Part shown: piece after piece, positions 12,711-25,854 of the stretch
How positions within the stretch are numbered: the stretch's first letter is position 1
Layout of the letters: each line of letters opens with the position of its first letter
Assembly (NCBI GenBank): GCA_900169235.1
Contig: FWCC01000064.1
Span: forward strand, 62,001 to 126,000
DNA from: Zarea fungicola
Taxonomy: Eukaryota > Ascomycota > Sordariomycetes > Hypocreales > Cordycipitaceae
Direction: 5' to 3'
DNA: 64,000 nt
Translations under genes and position numbers: made by a program
The notes under the pieces: model-generated
Told to the model about the DNA's origin: nothing
Seen by the model: the letters and a program-made list of their open reading frames with translations, nothing else
The model's database searches: none

Positions 12711-13880
12711 GACTCCCTCACCTTGTTGTTGTCTGTTGCCTTGTCTCATTTGCTATTGTCATGGATAATGGAGTTGTATGGCGTTGGTGGCATGGGTAAA
12801 TTTGCATTTGGCTTGAAGTTTACATGTGCACCTGGTACATGCTGGGCCATTTTGTTCTTGTTTTTAAGTTTTAACGATGGAGGTATGCATGATGAGCATG
12901 GCAATTACTGTCTCGTTTAGTTCATAGTATAATTTTGACGGAAATCGACTGTGCTGCAATTCTCCTAAGTATTTGAGCATAGTATGTTGAATTATATTCA
13001 AGAATTGATAAAAGTAGAAGAGGGGCTTATTATAAAAGAAGCCTTTTCAACGACTCGTCAACAATTATGTCGTCTGGTATGAATTTCAGCGCCAAACTAG
13101 TTCATCCCGAGCCAAGCAGTTGAGGATTGGCTTGGCCAGCCAGACGAAGAGACAAGAAGCTTAACCTCTCTACTCGAAATGTAGTCTGTTTGCGATAAGA
13201 AGAAGACGCCTAATTCTTCTACCACAACTTCAACAATGGGTAAGGAGCCTGAAAATGTACATGGGTGAGATTGGCTCCGTGGACATTGCAACAATGTCGG
13301 AGAGAACACCTAAGAATCTCGAGGAGAGACAAGGGTTTTGCTTTTGAGAGCAACACGGGTGTGGGATGAAGCGCGTGACCTTGTATGGTATGTAACTGCG
13401 TCTATTAGGTACACTAAACGAACACTCTGTCAACAGTCTTGTTCATGAAGACGGCGGTATGCACTACATGGAGGAATCGACCAGTGCCTCACTTCGCGAG
13501 TAAATAGCGTCGAATTAAAAGCAAGGCGCAAGAAAGCATGCACAGACCAAAGGACTGGTAAGAGAACAAGGAAGGGCATGCAGCCCGTCACACTTCAACC
13601 GGCCGCCAAGTTGCTCAGCCTTTTTCGTACACTTTCTTGCTAACCGGCCCGAATGATTAGTTATTGTTCTCAAATTACATGCTCAAGTTGGTCTGTTATT
13701 AGTGCATATGGGTAGCCCGATGGCCGCCTCGCTGGCTCCGACTCTGACCGTACCGAGAGGGAAAAAAATAAGCATAGACAAAGCTCCTCCCCACCATTTC
13801 GGCAACATTATGCCATGCCAAGACCAGTCACTGATGAGGGTTTTTCGCTTTCTATAAAGGATGGAAGCGGAGAAAGAAAT

Positions 13881-13891
13881 GGGGGGGGGGG
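13881..13891. repeat. Poly-G run (11 G)
   Basis: Eleven consecutive G in intergenic sequence, preceded by a purine-rich stretch. Length may be unreliable because homopolymers are prone to sequencing error. Confidence 0.9.
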
Positions 13892-15032
13892 AGTGCCCAA
13901 TGGCCCTTGTGGTTGTATCGTAAATTTTTTTTATTTCTTTATGGAAAAGTTGATGCCAAGTATGTCGAGGTGATAGCCGAGCTTCTAAGGTGTAGGCCCG
14001 CTCCAGCGCCCATCGGCTATGGCGGGAATACCGGCACATTTCAATCACACTACGCGCAAACCCGCCAATTCAGCGACGGGAATAACAGTTTTGCGTCTTG
14101 CAGGTTGTGAGGTCTTGTCTGCTCTCTGGAAACTCTGACGATAACTGCCTTGTTGAGCCGTAAAAGAGTACGCCAAGATGTTGGTGTATGCTTCCTTTAT
14201 TACCTGCATGACAAGCAAGGAAAAAGGGATTCTCAGCTAATAACAGGAGCAGATTAAGTAAATAAAATAAAAGAACACACTTGTAAAAGGACCACTTGAA
14301 AGAAACAGTGTGAAGGCGTCTGCATTCGCAGTCCGGCCTTTCTTCCGTACCAGGGGTGACCGATTAGCTGCATGTACATAGACATACACAGCATCTGCCG
14401 GATAACTTTCAACGAGGATTTACGGTCCGGTCCACAGAGCATAATTAGTCTGGCTTCAATTATTCTCCGCAAAAGTACATGTGATGCGTGCCTGTCCATC
14501 GATTGGCATACGTAACCGTCGAACTACTATCCTCATTCGGATTCTTGGCAAAGGGGCTTGCGACCGCAAAGGGGGCTTGTTGTTCATTAACACACTGACT
14601 TGGTCTAATAAGTCTTCGGTAAAAAGGCAATGGAGCCAGTAGTATATGTGCCTAATGCCTACCGGCAACTTGGTCAGTGAAAGAGACCTAACTTGGACGA
14701 GTATCCGTTTTTCTGCTACCCATGTTGCTAGCATTTCTCCTTTCAGGCATCGCCCATGTCCAACTGTAACGCCCCCAAGGCTGAAGAAAGACGAGAGGGC
14801 ACTAAAATGATGGGCGTTGCTTAAAAATAGAAGTAAGAGCATCAGCCAACGCCGTTATTATTAGCAGGGATCACCCACGCCCGTCACGACGAGCTACTCA
14901 GAGTCGCGCAATGAAACCGGTTCTGCTCTAGATGCTCTATCTGTCTCTAAAATTTGTCTTCAAACGGGTGGATGTGCAGCGACACCCGAATGAAGTTTTG
15001 CGTTAGGGCGGCGTTATGCGTGTTACCCTGCA

Positions 15033-15051
15033 CCCCCCCCCCCCCCCCCCC
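15033..15051. repeat. Poly-C run (19 C) followed by CT-rich tract
   Basis: Nineteen consecutive C, then a pyrimidine tract of TCCTCCCC type to about 15075. Intergenic; no gene is placed to use it as a promoter tract. Confidence 0.9.
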
Positions 15052-17449
15052 TCCTCCCCTCTTCCTCCTTCTTCAAAGTTTTTGTATTAACGGCCGCAGC
15101 CTAATTGTGGGTGGCGCATGCCGACTTCTCATTCTTGTTCCATCGGCATTAACCTAAGGTGACTCACCCAGTTGAAACACACCAAGTCGGTCAGTCACCT
15201 TGCTGGATTACATATATTCATCCGGCTACTATTATTATTCTTATGAGCGTCAAATTATTATTTTTTGAGTCGTTTGTTATTATTGTGATGTAGAGCGTGC
15301 AAACTATAATGTGGCATAATTTTACAATTTGACTCTTGCATCACAACTCGTACTTAATGACGGGGGAAATGGATTGTTCTAGAAGGCCACATCGAATCAG
15401 GAAACACGGCCCACCTTGCCGGTTCCATGTGAGGTCCCAAAGTGCCACAGAACGGTTGCATAGCATCAGGCGCTGGAAACAACGGCGTAACGTTCCCTAT
15501 AATCAAAGATCCTGTTATTTGCCATCTACCCAGTATTGTGATGATTCTTCTCCTTGTGCATATTTTTCATTGTGCAAATATCAATGAATGATTATGGTGT
15601 ACTGTCCCAAGGTATTTGCCGTTTGGCAATGGAAATTGGCAGTGACATTCTTCTTGGCGGGCGGGATGTTCCGTGCTAGCCTGCAGTTGAACAAGTCATT
15701 GAAACGTTCAAGAGTCTCAAAAAGTCAAGTCGTAAACACTGGACGAGTTTAGCTGGGTTGAGTCGAGTTGCCCAGGCCATGATCAAATGTCATCCTTGGC
15801 TCACCATTAAACTAATTTGCGCTTCTTCGTCTGCTTCTTCTCCCTCTCCTTCTGTTTAAGCCCTATCAGTTTCACGCTGCGGTTGTAGAAAACTTAATTA
15901 ATAAACATGTACAACCAATACAGTTTCAGTACCAGTAAATCACAGGTCTGACAAGTCTACACCCCTTTAGTAAGCCAAGCGTCCAAGATCCTGGTGTCCG
16001 CCGTTAATGGCAGGATAATCAAGGACAGCTTTGCCATAAGATGCAGAGGTTCCAGGCCATCAAAAGTACATGGTCTAGAACAAAAGACTATTTGGCAAAA
16101 AAAGTTGCTTATTATTATTATTTTTATCATTAGGGTTACATCTATCCTTTGTCCCCGCTTTGGTGATACTCATGCCTTTGCCTGGGCTGGGCAGTGGACT
16201 GGCCACAATGCCATTCGACAGGGCAGTGTCAGCCGGGATGCAGGAAGTAAAATTGCATGTTTCTGAGCCCAAGAAAATTTTCGCTCCGTACATATATTGC
16301 CCAGCAAATGAAAGCGGGGGGGACAAAAAAAGAACAAAGTCAGCCACGTTTCGGAACTCGCTGGCGCCCGACATACGTAATCACGAGCCGCTCAAGGGCA
16401 GTGTTGCATGCGTTGAGGAACTATTCCGTAACTAGGGTAGTAACTGTATTTAGCACTCTTTATTGTAACAATATTGAGAACGAAACAAAAAGCGAATGGC
16501 ATTTTTTGGCTTTGCGCCAGTGGTATCTCAAAGTCTATCGCTATCTAAAGAAAATGAAGCAAATTGAAAGAAGAAAGAAGAAAAAGGAAAAGGAAAGCTC
16601 CCCGACGGTGGTCAAATGCCAAGTGGGAGAGGAAAAAAATCGTCAACGCACAGCGTATTCGGTAAAGAGAAAATAGAAATGAAGAGGAAAAAAGCCGACG
16701 CCGTAATATGATATATAAAAAAATTCCAATACACGTTCCATTTCTCGTATATGCATGGCTGAAATCTCAAACGCCAGGGCGAGGGCAAGAGAGGGGGCCG
16801 TCACCATTTGGCAGCATCTCATTGGGTTCTCATCCAGCGACAAGGGTTTAGACCCGTTGGGTTATCCGTCAACCACGTCATGGTACATATATCGCAAAGT
16901 TGACATGTGCTACAGCCGAGGACATCGCGAGGCATTTTGTAGCAACAAAAATGTGTGATTTTTGGGGCGTCTCAGCTCAAGTCTTGAGATTTGGGAATGT
17001 GTCGCTCAAAATAATTTTGGTGTCAGATAGTGGCCACCGGGGCACGCCCGTTGAGACAGGGCTCAACACGTGAATGTCAATCACTGGTGGTCCAGTCGTT
17101 TGGGGGAAACCCAAGATGCAGAGACGCGAGGTTAACCCAGTCCATCCAAAAAGTGACGCATTATGGGGAAATGCATTACATGGCCGAGTCGCAGCGACCT
17201 TCAAATCGGACGTCGCATGTAAGAACAGCCAGGTTCGTGATGGTGTATATACTTTAGGCAACCAGGCATACAAAATATGTTTGGCCAGTGAAAAAGTATT
17301 GAAGCTAGACGTAAAGCGTCCATGTGTGTAATCGAACGCCTTTTCAAGTCTGAATGCATCGTTTGTCGGTGTATCGTTGTCAGGTCGAGTCATGTGCTTT
17401 CACGCCAACTAGGCCCCAACCTGGGATATTTTTTATGGGCGCCAAACAT

Positions 17450-17767
17450 TTACTTGTAGCCAACCATCTTGGCACAACGTTCGCAGTAGTAGAGGTTATG
17501 AGATATGCGGACCATGCCAGCCGTGGCAATGTCGTCGGTGGTCGTGGTCTCGACGGCGCGGGCGCAGCGCATGCAGCGAAGGACCTGCACAGTGGCGACT
17601 GGTGGATGTGCCACCTCCATGGTGAAGCCTGTCGAGGATGTGGCAGAGGACGAGTCCGAGTCAGATGTTGTGGTCGAGGAGGCTGAACTGTATGGAGCCG
17701 AGTTGTCTCCCGCAGGCATGATGAGGGAGAGGCGAGGTTGTGCGGTGTGGGAAGTGAACTCGGGCAT
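17450..17767 (-). CDS. Small Ser-rich protein with two CxxC pairs
   Basis: A single-exon ORF of 105 residues begins at ATG 17767 (second ATG at residue 17). Residues 20-50 are Ser/Thr/Asp-rich and probably disordered. The C-terminal half carries two cysteine pairs, C65-x2-C68 in RCMRCAR and C95-x2-C98 in YYCERCAK, separated by 26 residues, an arrangement that could bind one zinc ion. The C-terminus NLYYCERCAKMVGYK looks conserved in the way short fungal hypothetical proteins are, which supports a real gene. There is no signal peptide or membrane segment. Upstream on the minus strand lies a pyrimidine-rich leader and a TATA-like element about 390 bp away. Function unknown. Confidence 0.65.
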   Translation of the reverse strand: MPEFTSHTAQPRLSLIMPAGDNSAPYSSASSTTTSDSDSSSATSSTGFTMEVAHPPVATVQVLRCMRCARAVETTTTDDIATAGMVRISHNLYYCERCAKMVGYK

Positions 17768-18158
17768 ATGGACTTTTTTGTAGTTTTGTAGTGGGCTGGG
17801 TAGCGAGTCCGTGTAGTAAGGTTAGATCGGGAAGTGAACAGGGTCCGAACCAATAGTCAGAAGGGCTTGGTGCTGCGCTGTAGCGTGGCTTGAAGCTCAG
17901 GCGGCGGCTTCTCTTTGTCTCAAGGTATTCTCTGGCGGTCAACGAATGTTGTGCAACGTCGCAGAATAGAATGCTGAAATCAGCTATTTTTGGGATTGAT
18001 GCTGACTCGAGTCGTGTTCTTCTCCTTGTTGAAGCACCTCGCTGTGCCGTAGACGAACGGGGCGAAGAGAGAGAAGGGGGGGAAAGACCTGTGCTGGAGT
18101 GGGAGTGTGGTGATGGTCGTCAAGAGGGCAGTCGGCTTGGGGCCAGGGCGTGTAAGCG

Positions 18159-18169
18159 ATATATATTGG
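18159..18169 (-). promoter_or_regulatory. Possible TATA element with overlapping CCAAT on minus strand
   Basis: The minus strand reads CCAATATATAT here, followed downstream by a long pyrimidine-rich tract and then the small CxxC gene starting at 17767. The spacing would imply a 5' leader of about 350 nt. Inferred from sequence pattern only. Confidence 0.3.
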
Positions 18170-21100
18170 AGACGAACCAAGTGAGTCGAACCACTTTTGG
18201 GCTGCGGCGTGAGCAGGGATATTTACAAGGATGTATGATCGCAAATCCTGGCAAGATGTTTAGGCGAGGCGATGAATAGGAAGAAAAAGACGAAAGAGGG
18301 ATGTGAAGGAATAATAAGATTGCTAGGAGGGGGTGGTTTTTAGATGAGAGAAGGAACGGGGGATATGGGTTTTTCTTGTTATTGCAGTACCGGCGCAGAT
18401 GAGCAAGGGAGCAAGGGAGTGTGGTTAGAACGGGGGTGTGTGTTTTTGGCCAGGGGGGTGCACATACACACCAGGTAGGCTGTGGCATGTTTTTAGCACT
18501 GCAGTGTGCTGTGGTAGGGCAACACACAGTTTAGTACAACACCACTTGGGAAAGCTCGGTACAAGCGGAGCGGCTATACGGCGTACGGACTCATGTTGAT
18601 AATGCACTCTCTAACAAATGTGCGAGACGCCTGGTAAAAAATATCAACAAAGGTCCAGAGAATGTGAATTCGTTATCTTTTCATGGTTGCTATCATTCTA
18701 GTTACCATTATTGTGACTACTGTTGTTACTAAGACTCCCACAATTGCCATCATCTTGTATGCCAGTCTCAGTCAACACTCCCTCGTCCTATGTAACTCCG
18801 TCTTGTACGACCAGAACCGGGCAGGGCGAAAATCGAGCATGTCAGCATTCACGGCGCGCCCAGCATTGGCGGCATGGGCTCTGGAAGCGTCGGCTCAGGC
18901 CGCGTAGCTCAAGCTTCCTCGCCGCACATTTGGGCAAAGTTCAGTGGGGATGTTTTGGCTGCTAGCAGAGTGCTCCAGACTCCCTACTAAGGGTGCCAAG
19001 GCAGGCTCACTAGGTAGGTGGAGAAAACGACGCCCCAGAGCGCCAAAAGACACCAGGAATGGCACCTAATATAGTACCTAGACAAGCTACAGGTGCCTGG
19101 AACATGGCCGCACAGGCACTTTAGGCACCTAGAAACAAGGTTCACAGGGGGGGGGCACTGGGAACATCCAGAAACCCTCCCACCATCCAACCCACAGCAC
19201 TCTCGGCTCCAAAAGTGGTGGACCGAAAGCGAAGAAAGCAAAAATGAAAAAAAAAAATTTACCTCCGGCCACAGGTTACGAGTTTTAACACAAGTACTCT
19301 TGGCCTCGATGCAGCACGGCAAGTGCCTTGTTTATTATTGACAGTTATTAAGTTACATGCACGCAAATCAGGACCTATTTAATAGAACGGCACACCATTG
19401 AGCTACCACTGCTATTCATACAGGTTTGGATTTACTTCTACTCTGGCAAAACGGTAAAGATAAATGCCGTCGTGTCACTGCCACATAGAGTACGCGGCAT
19501 AACTATGGCAAAGACCCAATATGGCGTAACATACAACGTGACTGCCTAAATACTGGTAATTAGGGCATCTGTAAAAGGCTGCTAAAATGATTTCTACGGC
19601 CAGCCAAGACCTGTCTGGGTCATTGCTGCCAACCGCTAATTGCTCCGTACGGAATACGGAGTACAAGCGGCCCAATCGTTCCGCCCTCACGCTTCTCGCC
19701 CTGCTGTGCTGTGGGTGTGCACCGTCTAAAATAAAGAGATTAGTTGGCATGGTTAGTTGCCCAGCCGTAACAACTGTGCAGAGCCTTGGTAGTGCTATTT
19801 GCAGGTATGCGCTAGTTCGCTACATATTCCGCCTGAATCGACCTCTAGTACGCGCCATCTGAGGTCTGTATCCCTCATAGTGAGACTTTCGCAACCCTAC
19901 TCTGTACAAATTCGATGATCGTCTTGGTCAACGTGGATGATGAGACTTCAGGGCAACTGTACCCGTGCCATTTTTGACTTGGCTCGCGGTGGCTGTTGCC
20001 AGCAAATTGTATTTCCGAGAGGACAGGCCAGACACCCGCTGCAATCTGACGATATGTTTCTCATAAATGAATCCATTTACATGCATTTTATTCTTTCCTG
20101 CATGCCCGTTTCCCATCCCGTTCCAGCTTGGGCCTTTGAGTTCTCGGTTCCGAAGCGGGCATTTACTCCGTGCAGAGCTGTCACTTATTCCAACTTTATA
20201 CTCTTCCGACCCTCCCCCCTTCGGCGGTCGCTGTAACGTTGGCCGGGTCTCTCTATTTATGATCTGACATTCACGTTAGATCACGCTCGGGATAATGAGA
20301 TCCTCTCTAGGTTCCCAGCTCCTCTCCTCACTAGGAGGGACATTTCGCCGAGAAGCGAACGGCAACGGCTGTATTGGGCATGAAGCTTCCCTAGGGCAAT
20401 CCGCAACAGTAGTACTGTTAAAGTTTAAAAAGAAAAGTGGCCGTGGTCCAGACCCTCGTACTGGACTTATCTTTTTTCTGACAGGAATTGACATTTATGC
20501 CACTTTGCTCTTTGGATGCGGCTGAAAATGTTTTCATCTTTATTAGTTTGTGGACGTTGGCTTTTCCTTCACAGTTTGATGCATGTAAAACAACAGCCGA
20601 CGGGACGTTTCCAGGCTGTCTTAGACACTGGCACAATATTCAAGCCTACTCTGTAGAGTATAGACGTATAGACGCACGGTGCAGCACGCCGGCCCATCGA
20701 GACGCCTAATCACTCTCGTGTCGCTAGGAAGCTTATTATTAAAACACTTGCATCGGAGCCGGCTCCGCGTGCCTTCTCCTCCACCCAGTCGAGATTTGTT
20801 ACCCACGCAGTTGGAAGCAGGAGGAATGAGTTTGTGGCCGAATACGCTAAAAATCAACGTGCCGATGACAGCACAAGGCCGCCGCCGTGATGAGGCCGTT
20901 GTGACCAAGCATGGGGTGGTTGTCGCATCGAGATGGCTTGAGCTTAGCTTGCCTTGCATGGATTAGAAGAGCACCAACCTTTTGATCCTTGTCTGTTTCT
21001 CGTTCTTTTCTTTTTTTCAACGCCGCGGGCGGCAAATTTTAGGACGGCTTTTGGCTTGCTTGTTACTACAGTCTGTGCATAGCAGTATGCAGGGGGACGA

Positions 21101-23244
21101 CTCATAGACTGGCACAGCAGGCAGTAGCAAAAATACCGAAGCAAGACAAAAAAGCGCGGCGGCTTCATCGGAGATTGTTTCTGCAAAAGCTGCCCAGTAG
21201 CTAGGGATTAGTTACCGGAGATGCTGTTTTCCTCTTCTGCATGTAGTTACTTACGCTGCGCCGCGATGTCTCCATAGGCAGCAGCTGCGCCGCCGCGCCG
21301 TAGAATGCCAGCCCATTTTGCTCACGATGTGTCTGCTTTTGGTCAAAACAAACGCTTGGCATTTCGAGTATATGGGCTTGGTATTGGAAATTGTATTGGC
21401 CGGTCCCGTACTGGCTGGCTGCAAACAATTCTATGTACTCTCTTTTCTACCTTCTTATAGTACGTATTTGTTATCGCCGTAAAGCGTTTTTATCAATCGG
21501 CCGACAGGGCCCTTCGTCTAAGTTAGCGTCAAGCCCTTGGTTTCAAAACATCGGCCGCTGAAGTCCAGCCTCTTTACGCGTTGTCTGTGCTTGTGACGGG
21601 ATATCATCAGTGGTTTGGCATAAGAATTTACCATGTCGCACTGTACTGAGTCCTGTTCCGCGCCCTCCCGGCATCAGACCAGAGATCTTTTGTCTTTATT
21701 TTCGTGGCGTACCACCATCTTTGTGATCACTTGGCCTCGACCAGCACCCCGGGCGAGAAACTGCCGTGGGCTCCGTACATAATCTACAGAGGCGCTCAAC
21801 GGTCTAGATGGTCTAGATGCCCTCCTCTCCAGCTACTGCAGCTGCACCGGAGCAGTAATTCGCTCGCTTGCTGGAATAAGCCAGCCAGTCATCAAGGCGG
21901 CGTCCAGCGCCCCGAGGGCCGCGTTTTAGTGCGTGGCGAAACATCGCTAGCCCGCCTCGGCGCCCCGGAAATAGCAAGAGATGAATTAATCTGACTGGCA
22001 ATTCTGGAGACCAGCTGCCCTTCGCATTGGCACTGAAAATGAATGGTTCAGGCAGTGCGTGCGTTCGTGCAGTACGTGGCTGCAGTAGTGGTGAACGATG
22101 TTAATGAACTGCCCTCCTTTCATTATCAATAGTCAAGAAGGCAAAAAAAAAAATCAAAAAAAAAATCACTCACGCCCTTGTCTCGAACGCCAGCTCTGAC
22201 TCACATGACAATGGTATTACTTGACTGTGGCTGGCTCATGCTTTGCTGGCAGGCAACAGCTCTCTCGTGTTGGTGTACAAATAAATCCCAGTGTGGCTGC
22301 CCAATCATCGCCAGCCATAGTCGAGGTGTCGCGACACAATTGGTTAAATAGAGCTATTTGATACGTGTCGCATTTTTTTTGTGTCATAGGCAAGTCTTCA
22401 TAGTTTAAAATGTTCACTGGAGAAATGGTGAACCATACTCACAGATTTCCCTATTTAGGACGATTTAGTGTCAGGTCTACAGGCGCGGACTTATTTATTA
22501 TCATCTTATCAAGTTACATCGCTACTAGCCCGAGTAGGATACAACCTTGATGAGCGAGGCTGATTAACCCTTATGCCTCTGTTACACAGTGTTTATTTTG
22601 GAAAGTATATATGCTCACCCCTCCTCCAACCGCAGTGCGAGTGCCGGCATGGTCTTCGAGAACGGACAGCGAAACAAGATGGTTAAAACGTGTGCGCCGC
22701 AATGCATCATCGCATCGCCCATTATGCTGCAAGAACTTCTTAATAACTACGCTGCTGCAGACCAGTTGCTCAGCCAGCCCATTGTTTCGCTTGTGTCAGG
22801 CCACCCTGATGTGGTGTAGATCATGCAGTTGCTCCAGCACGTTTCTGATACATTCATCATCCATCCGTTCCGGGAAACCGCCTATACGGATCCAAAACGG
22901 AGCAGCTAATAAAAAGCCGGGCAGGCAAGACTTTGGTGTACCATGGCTTTCCGTCTAAATCTCTTTTCTTCCAGCCCAAAAATCGCTTAGCCGCATCGGT
23001 AACTCCTTCGACATGCTTTTTCATCAGACTAGCTGGGAAATCGAAAGAGTGTGTTGTGCGTCTCGACCCATCCACCCACCCAAGTCCCTGAACCTTCTTT
23101 TGGGACCATTCTTTTTTGTCACACCATTATTCCATGAATTCGTCGTGTCAGCTGGAGCTGTTTCTGGGGTTTTGCCCTTTTAGGCTCAGGATCGCCGCTT
23201 TTTTTGCTCTCACAAGGGGGTTCGCCATGCTCCACTTGGGAAAG

Positions 23245-23263
23245 AAAAAAAAAAAAAAAAAAA
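23245..23263. repeat. Poly-A run (19 A)
   Basis: Nineteen consecutive A in gene-free sequence, preceded by AAAG. No poly(A)-ended element was recognised next to it. Confidence 0.9.
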
Positions 23264-25854
23264 GGCGCTCTCCTTCGCCATCAGGTCACTATGTCAGCTA
23301 AGAAGAACCCGCCTTGCCAGCCAACTAAGGCTGCACCATGTGGTTCCGTTTTTGATTGTGGCTTTTCGGTTTCGAACGGAAGCCCCGGGCTGCGGGTCCC
23401 CCGTTTTGCAAGTCTTCTCCAAATTGAGACGAGAATCGTGGGGTGTGCATTCAGAATCGAAAGCCCAAGAAAAATTAAGGGTCAAATTAAGGGCCTGATG
23501 AAATGTCACTGACGATTAGACATGAGTTCTTCAGGAATCGGAAACACAGGGGGTTGAAACGAAAAGACTGGGTATCATCTTTGTGCCTGATGATCCCTCT
23601 CCAACTAACTTTACAACAGGCCATTCGCCACAAAAGTTTTGTTGAAATTGGAAAAAGATTATCCTCCTTCTCTGATAAACGGTATGAAACGGATCGACAT
23701 TGTAGAGCCCCAAAAACTTTACTCCGCCTTGGACCAGTTTTCATTTGCCTACTACATGAACAATATGTTTGTGAATCGCTGGGGAAGGGAACGAATGTTC
23801 TAGACCTCATCATTAAAGATAACCAAAGCACGGCCAAGCCATTGAATAATTCTTTCCGGGGGCCTCATGCGCCATAAACGCCATGTATCTGTTTGCGGCT
23901 TGAAAACCAGGTCGTGAAAAGTCAAAGCTGCAGCGGCGTTGGTTGGCTGTTCAGCTGGTTGCTCAGCTGCTATTTAAATAGCCTCGCCCCTCAGTTTGCG
24001 CATGAATCTACCGGATCCAGACCCGTATAGTGGCTAACGCTCAGTCTTTTTGATGTGCAAAATGGAGTCTATCTTGAAATAAATGCTGCTCAATGGGCGG
24101 CGGTTCGATTTTCTAGGAACGAACGGTAGCAGCATCCCAACGTTTTGGATAATTGATTGGACGTGGACACAGAGCGCCACGAACCGACACAAAAATATAG
24201 ATCCTGAATCCTAGTGAATACATGAGCAGCTACTCATGGCTGCATATGTATTTGGTTTCTATGTATTTTGTTAGAAATGTTTAACCGCCTGGCAACTTAA
24301 ATCAACACAGAGCATATAGAAAATGTGAGCCCGGCTATGACCGTACAGCAGCGAGATATCTCTTTTCGATACCTACATTACTCGCTATTTGCACCGTAGA
24401 AGTCACAATACAAGGGTTATAATTAGCATTAGAAGGCGCAAGTCGCCATTTAAATAGCGGAGTGTCTGACTTGACAGCGACTGAGAATCAAAGGACGATT
24501 CCCATTCTGTTCCCCGGCGAACCACTGTAGCTAACCATACAAGACCCAGCCATTCTAGTACTGTCGCAATAACTGACAACTCATCATGTCCACTCAAGGT
24601 CTATACAAACCTAATAGTGCAGAAACCTTGTTACATTGCTCGTTGTCCCTGTCCGTGGTTTGCGTGGTTTGCCAGTGCGGCATGAGGGTATATGCAACTG
24701 CTGGACGGTAAATAAATCACAAGCATGCCAACACCAAGTTGTTTGAAAAAAAAAACCTGAAGTTATTCTGTACAATAGTTAGCAGTATACCATTTCTGCT
24801 TTCATAGCATTTTAGCAGTAGCATACTATGGACAAGACATTGCCAAGTCCTGTCTGGTTAGCCCCGAGGCGTCGGTCGCCGGGGTAAGCTGCCCGTTACC
24901 CTATTCTTGAGAATTCTTAGCTTTAATATTGGAAAACTTGCTGTGAGTTAACGCGCGGTCTACAGAGTATAGAGCGACCGCTCTCTGTTATCAAATCTGG
25001 TACAAATGGTGGGACTAGTCTCAAGCTGAATCACAATATATGTTGCCGTTCTTATATAGAGAGAGTGAGTGTAATGTACGTTATATAATCATCTATAATA
25101 AGATTATCTTATTAATGCTGAGACGCTTTATGCATCATTGTTAGCAGCTCTTGTTGTAATTTTCAATACCCTCTCGTACGACTGCATACCAGACCACAGA
25201 TACGCTTGCGCCGCCACGCTGCCCTTGATTTTCAATTTGATAATATTTACCCATGCAATGAGAGCTCAGATTACCGCTTACCCATGGTCTGGGCCATGTA
25301 CTATCCTGCCAGGGGTTGTGCCACAGGTCAGGCAGCGTAACACGTGAGAAAAGGTTGCAGCGGCGGCTTCCTAATCTTCTATACATGCGTGGGACAACAT
25401 GGTTCTGGACTACAAACAGGCTCAAGTCAATATCCCAGAAATTTTGCAATGAAGTTACTGTTAGTCTTCGAGGTGGTTCTTGTACCGACAGTGGACATAA
25501 GTCTGGAACTAAGCTTTTGGGAGTTACGAATTAGGTGTAAAAACCAGGCCATTGTCTGCCAGATTAACATCATTAGTGTATCAGAGAAAATAACTGAGGC
25601 CAGAAGGGCTAAATATCCAGCAAGCTGGTATTTATCCAATTGGGGGTTATAAACTGGAAGGTGGCAGATGCTTATAGACTTAAATTGCGTAAGTTCGTAG
25701 GATTAACCGCTGTCTGTTTCATATTTGTAGAAAGTAACTCAGCAACTGTATATCCGGCATATCAAATCTGGTATTTCATTAACAATCTCCTAGTAAGTGC
25801 TCTCGTATCTTGTTTTACTCACGGCATACAGAAAACAAGTTGTCCCGGCAAGCC

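Larger units (their letters stand above)
12711..17449. other. Gene-free stretch, about 4.7 kb, with homopolymer runs
   Basis: Only short, featureless frames on either strand. It contains a run of 11 G (13881-13891), a run of 19 C (15033-15051), and AT-rich trinucleotide patches near 15225-15240 and 16108-16125. The first few hundred bases are the PRI2 3' end. I see no splice-consistent gene. Confidence 0.55.
17768..25854. other. Gene-poor stretch, about 8 kb
   Basis: No frame carries recognisable motifs. The first 700 bp are probably the leader and promoter of the small CxxC gene. Words of the TAGGTA/AGGCACCT type cluster at 18990-19130, including a TAGGTAGGTG at 19011-19020. CTCCGTA (19643-19649) and TACGGAGTAC (19655-19664) form a short inverted repeat. 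There is a run of 19 A at 23245-23263. I see nothing else I can name. Confidence 0.5.

Noticed and set aside
14254..14842. Overlapping 80- to 128-codon minus-strand frames
   Set aside because: No start context, splice signals or recognisable residues; treated as chance frames in gene-free DNA.
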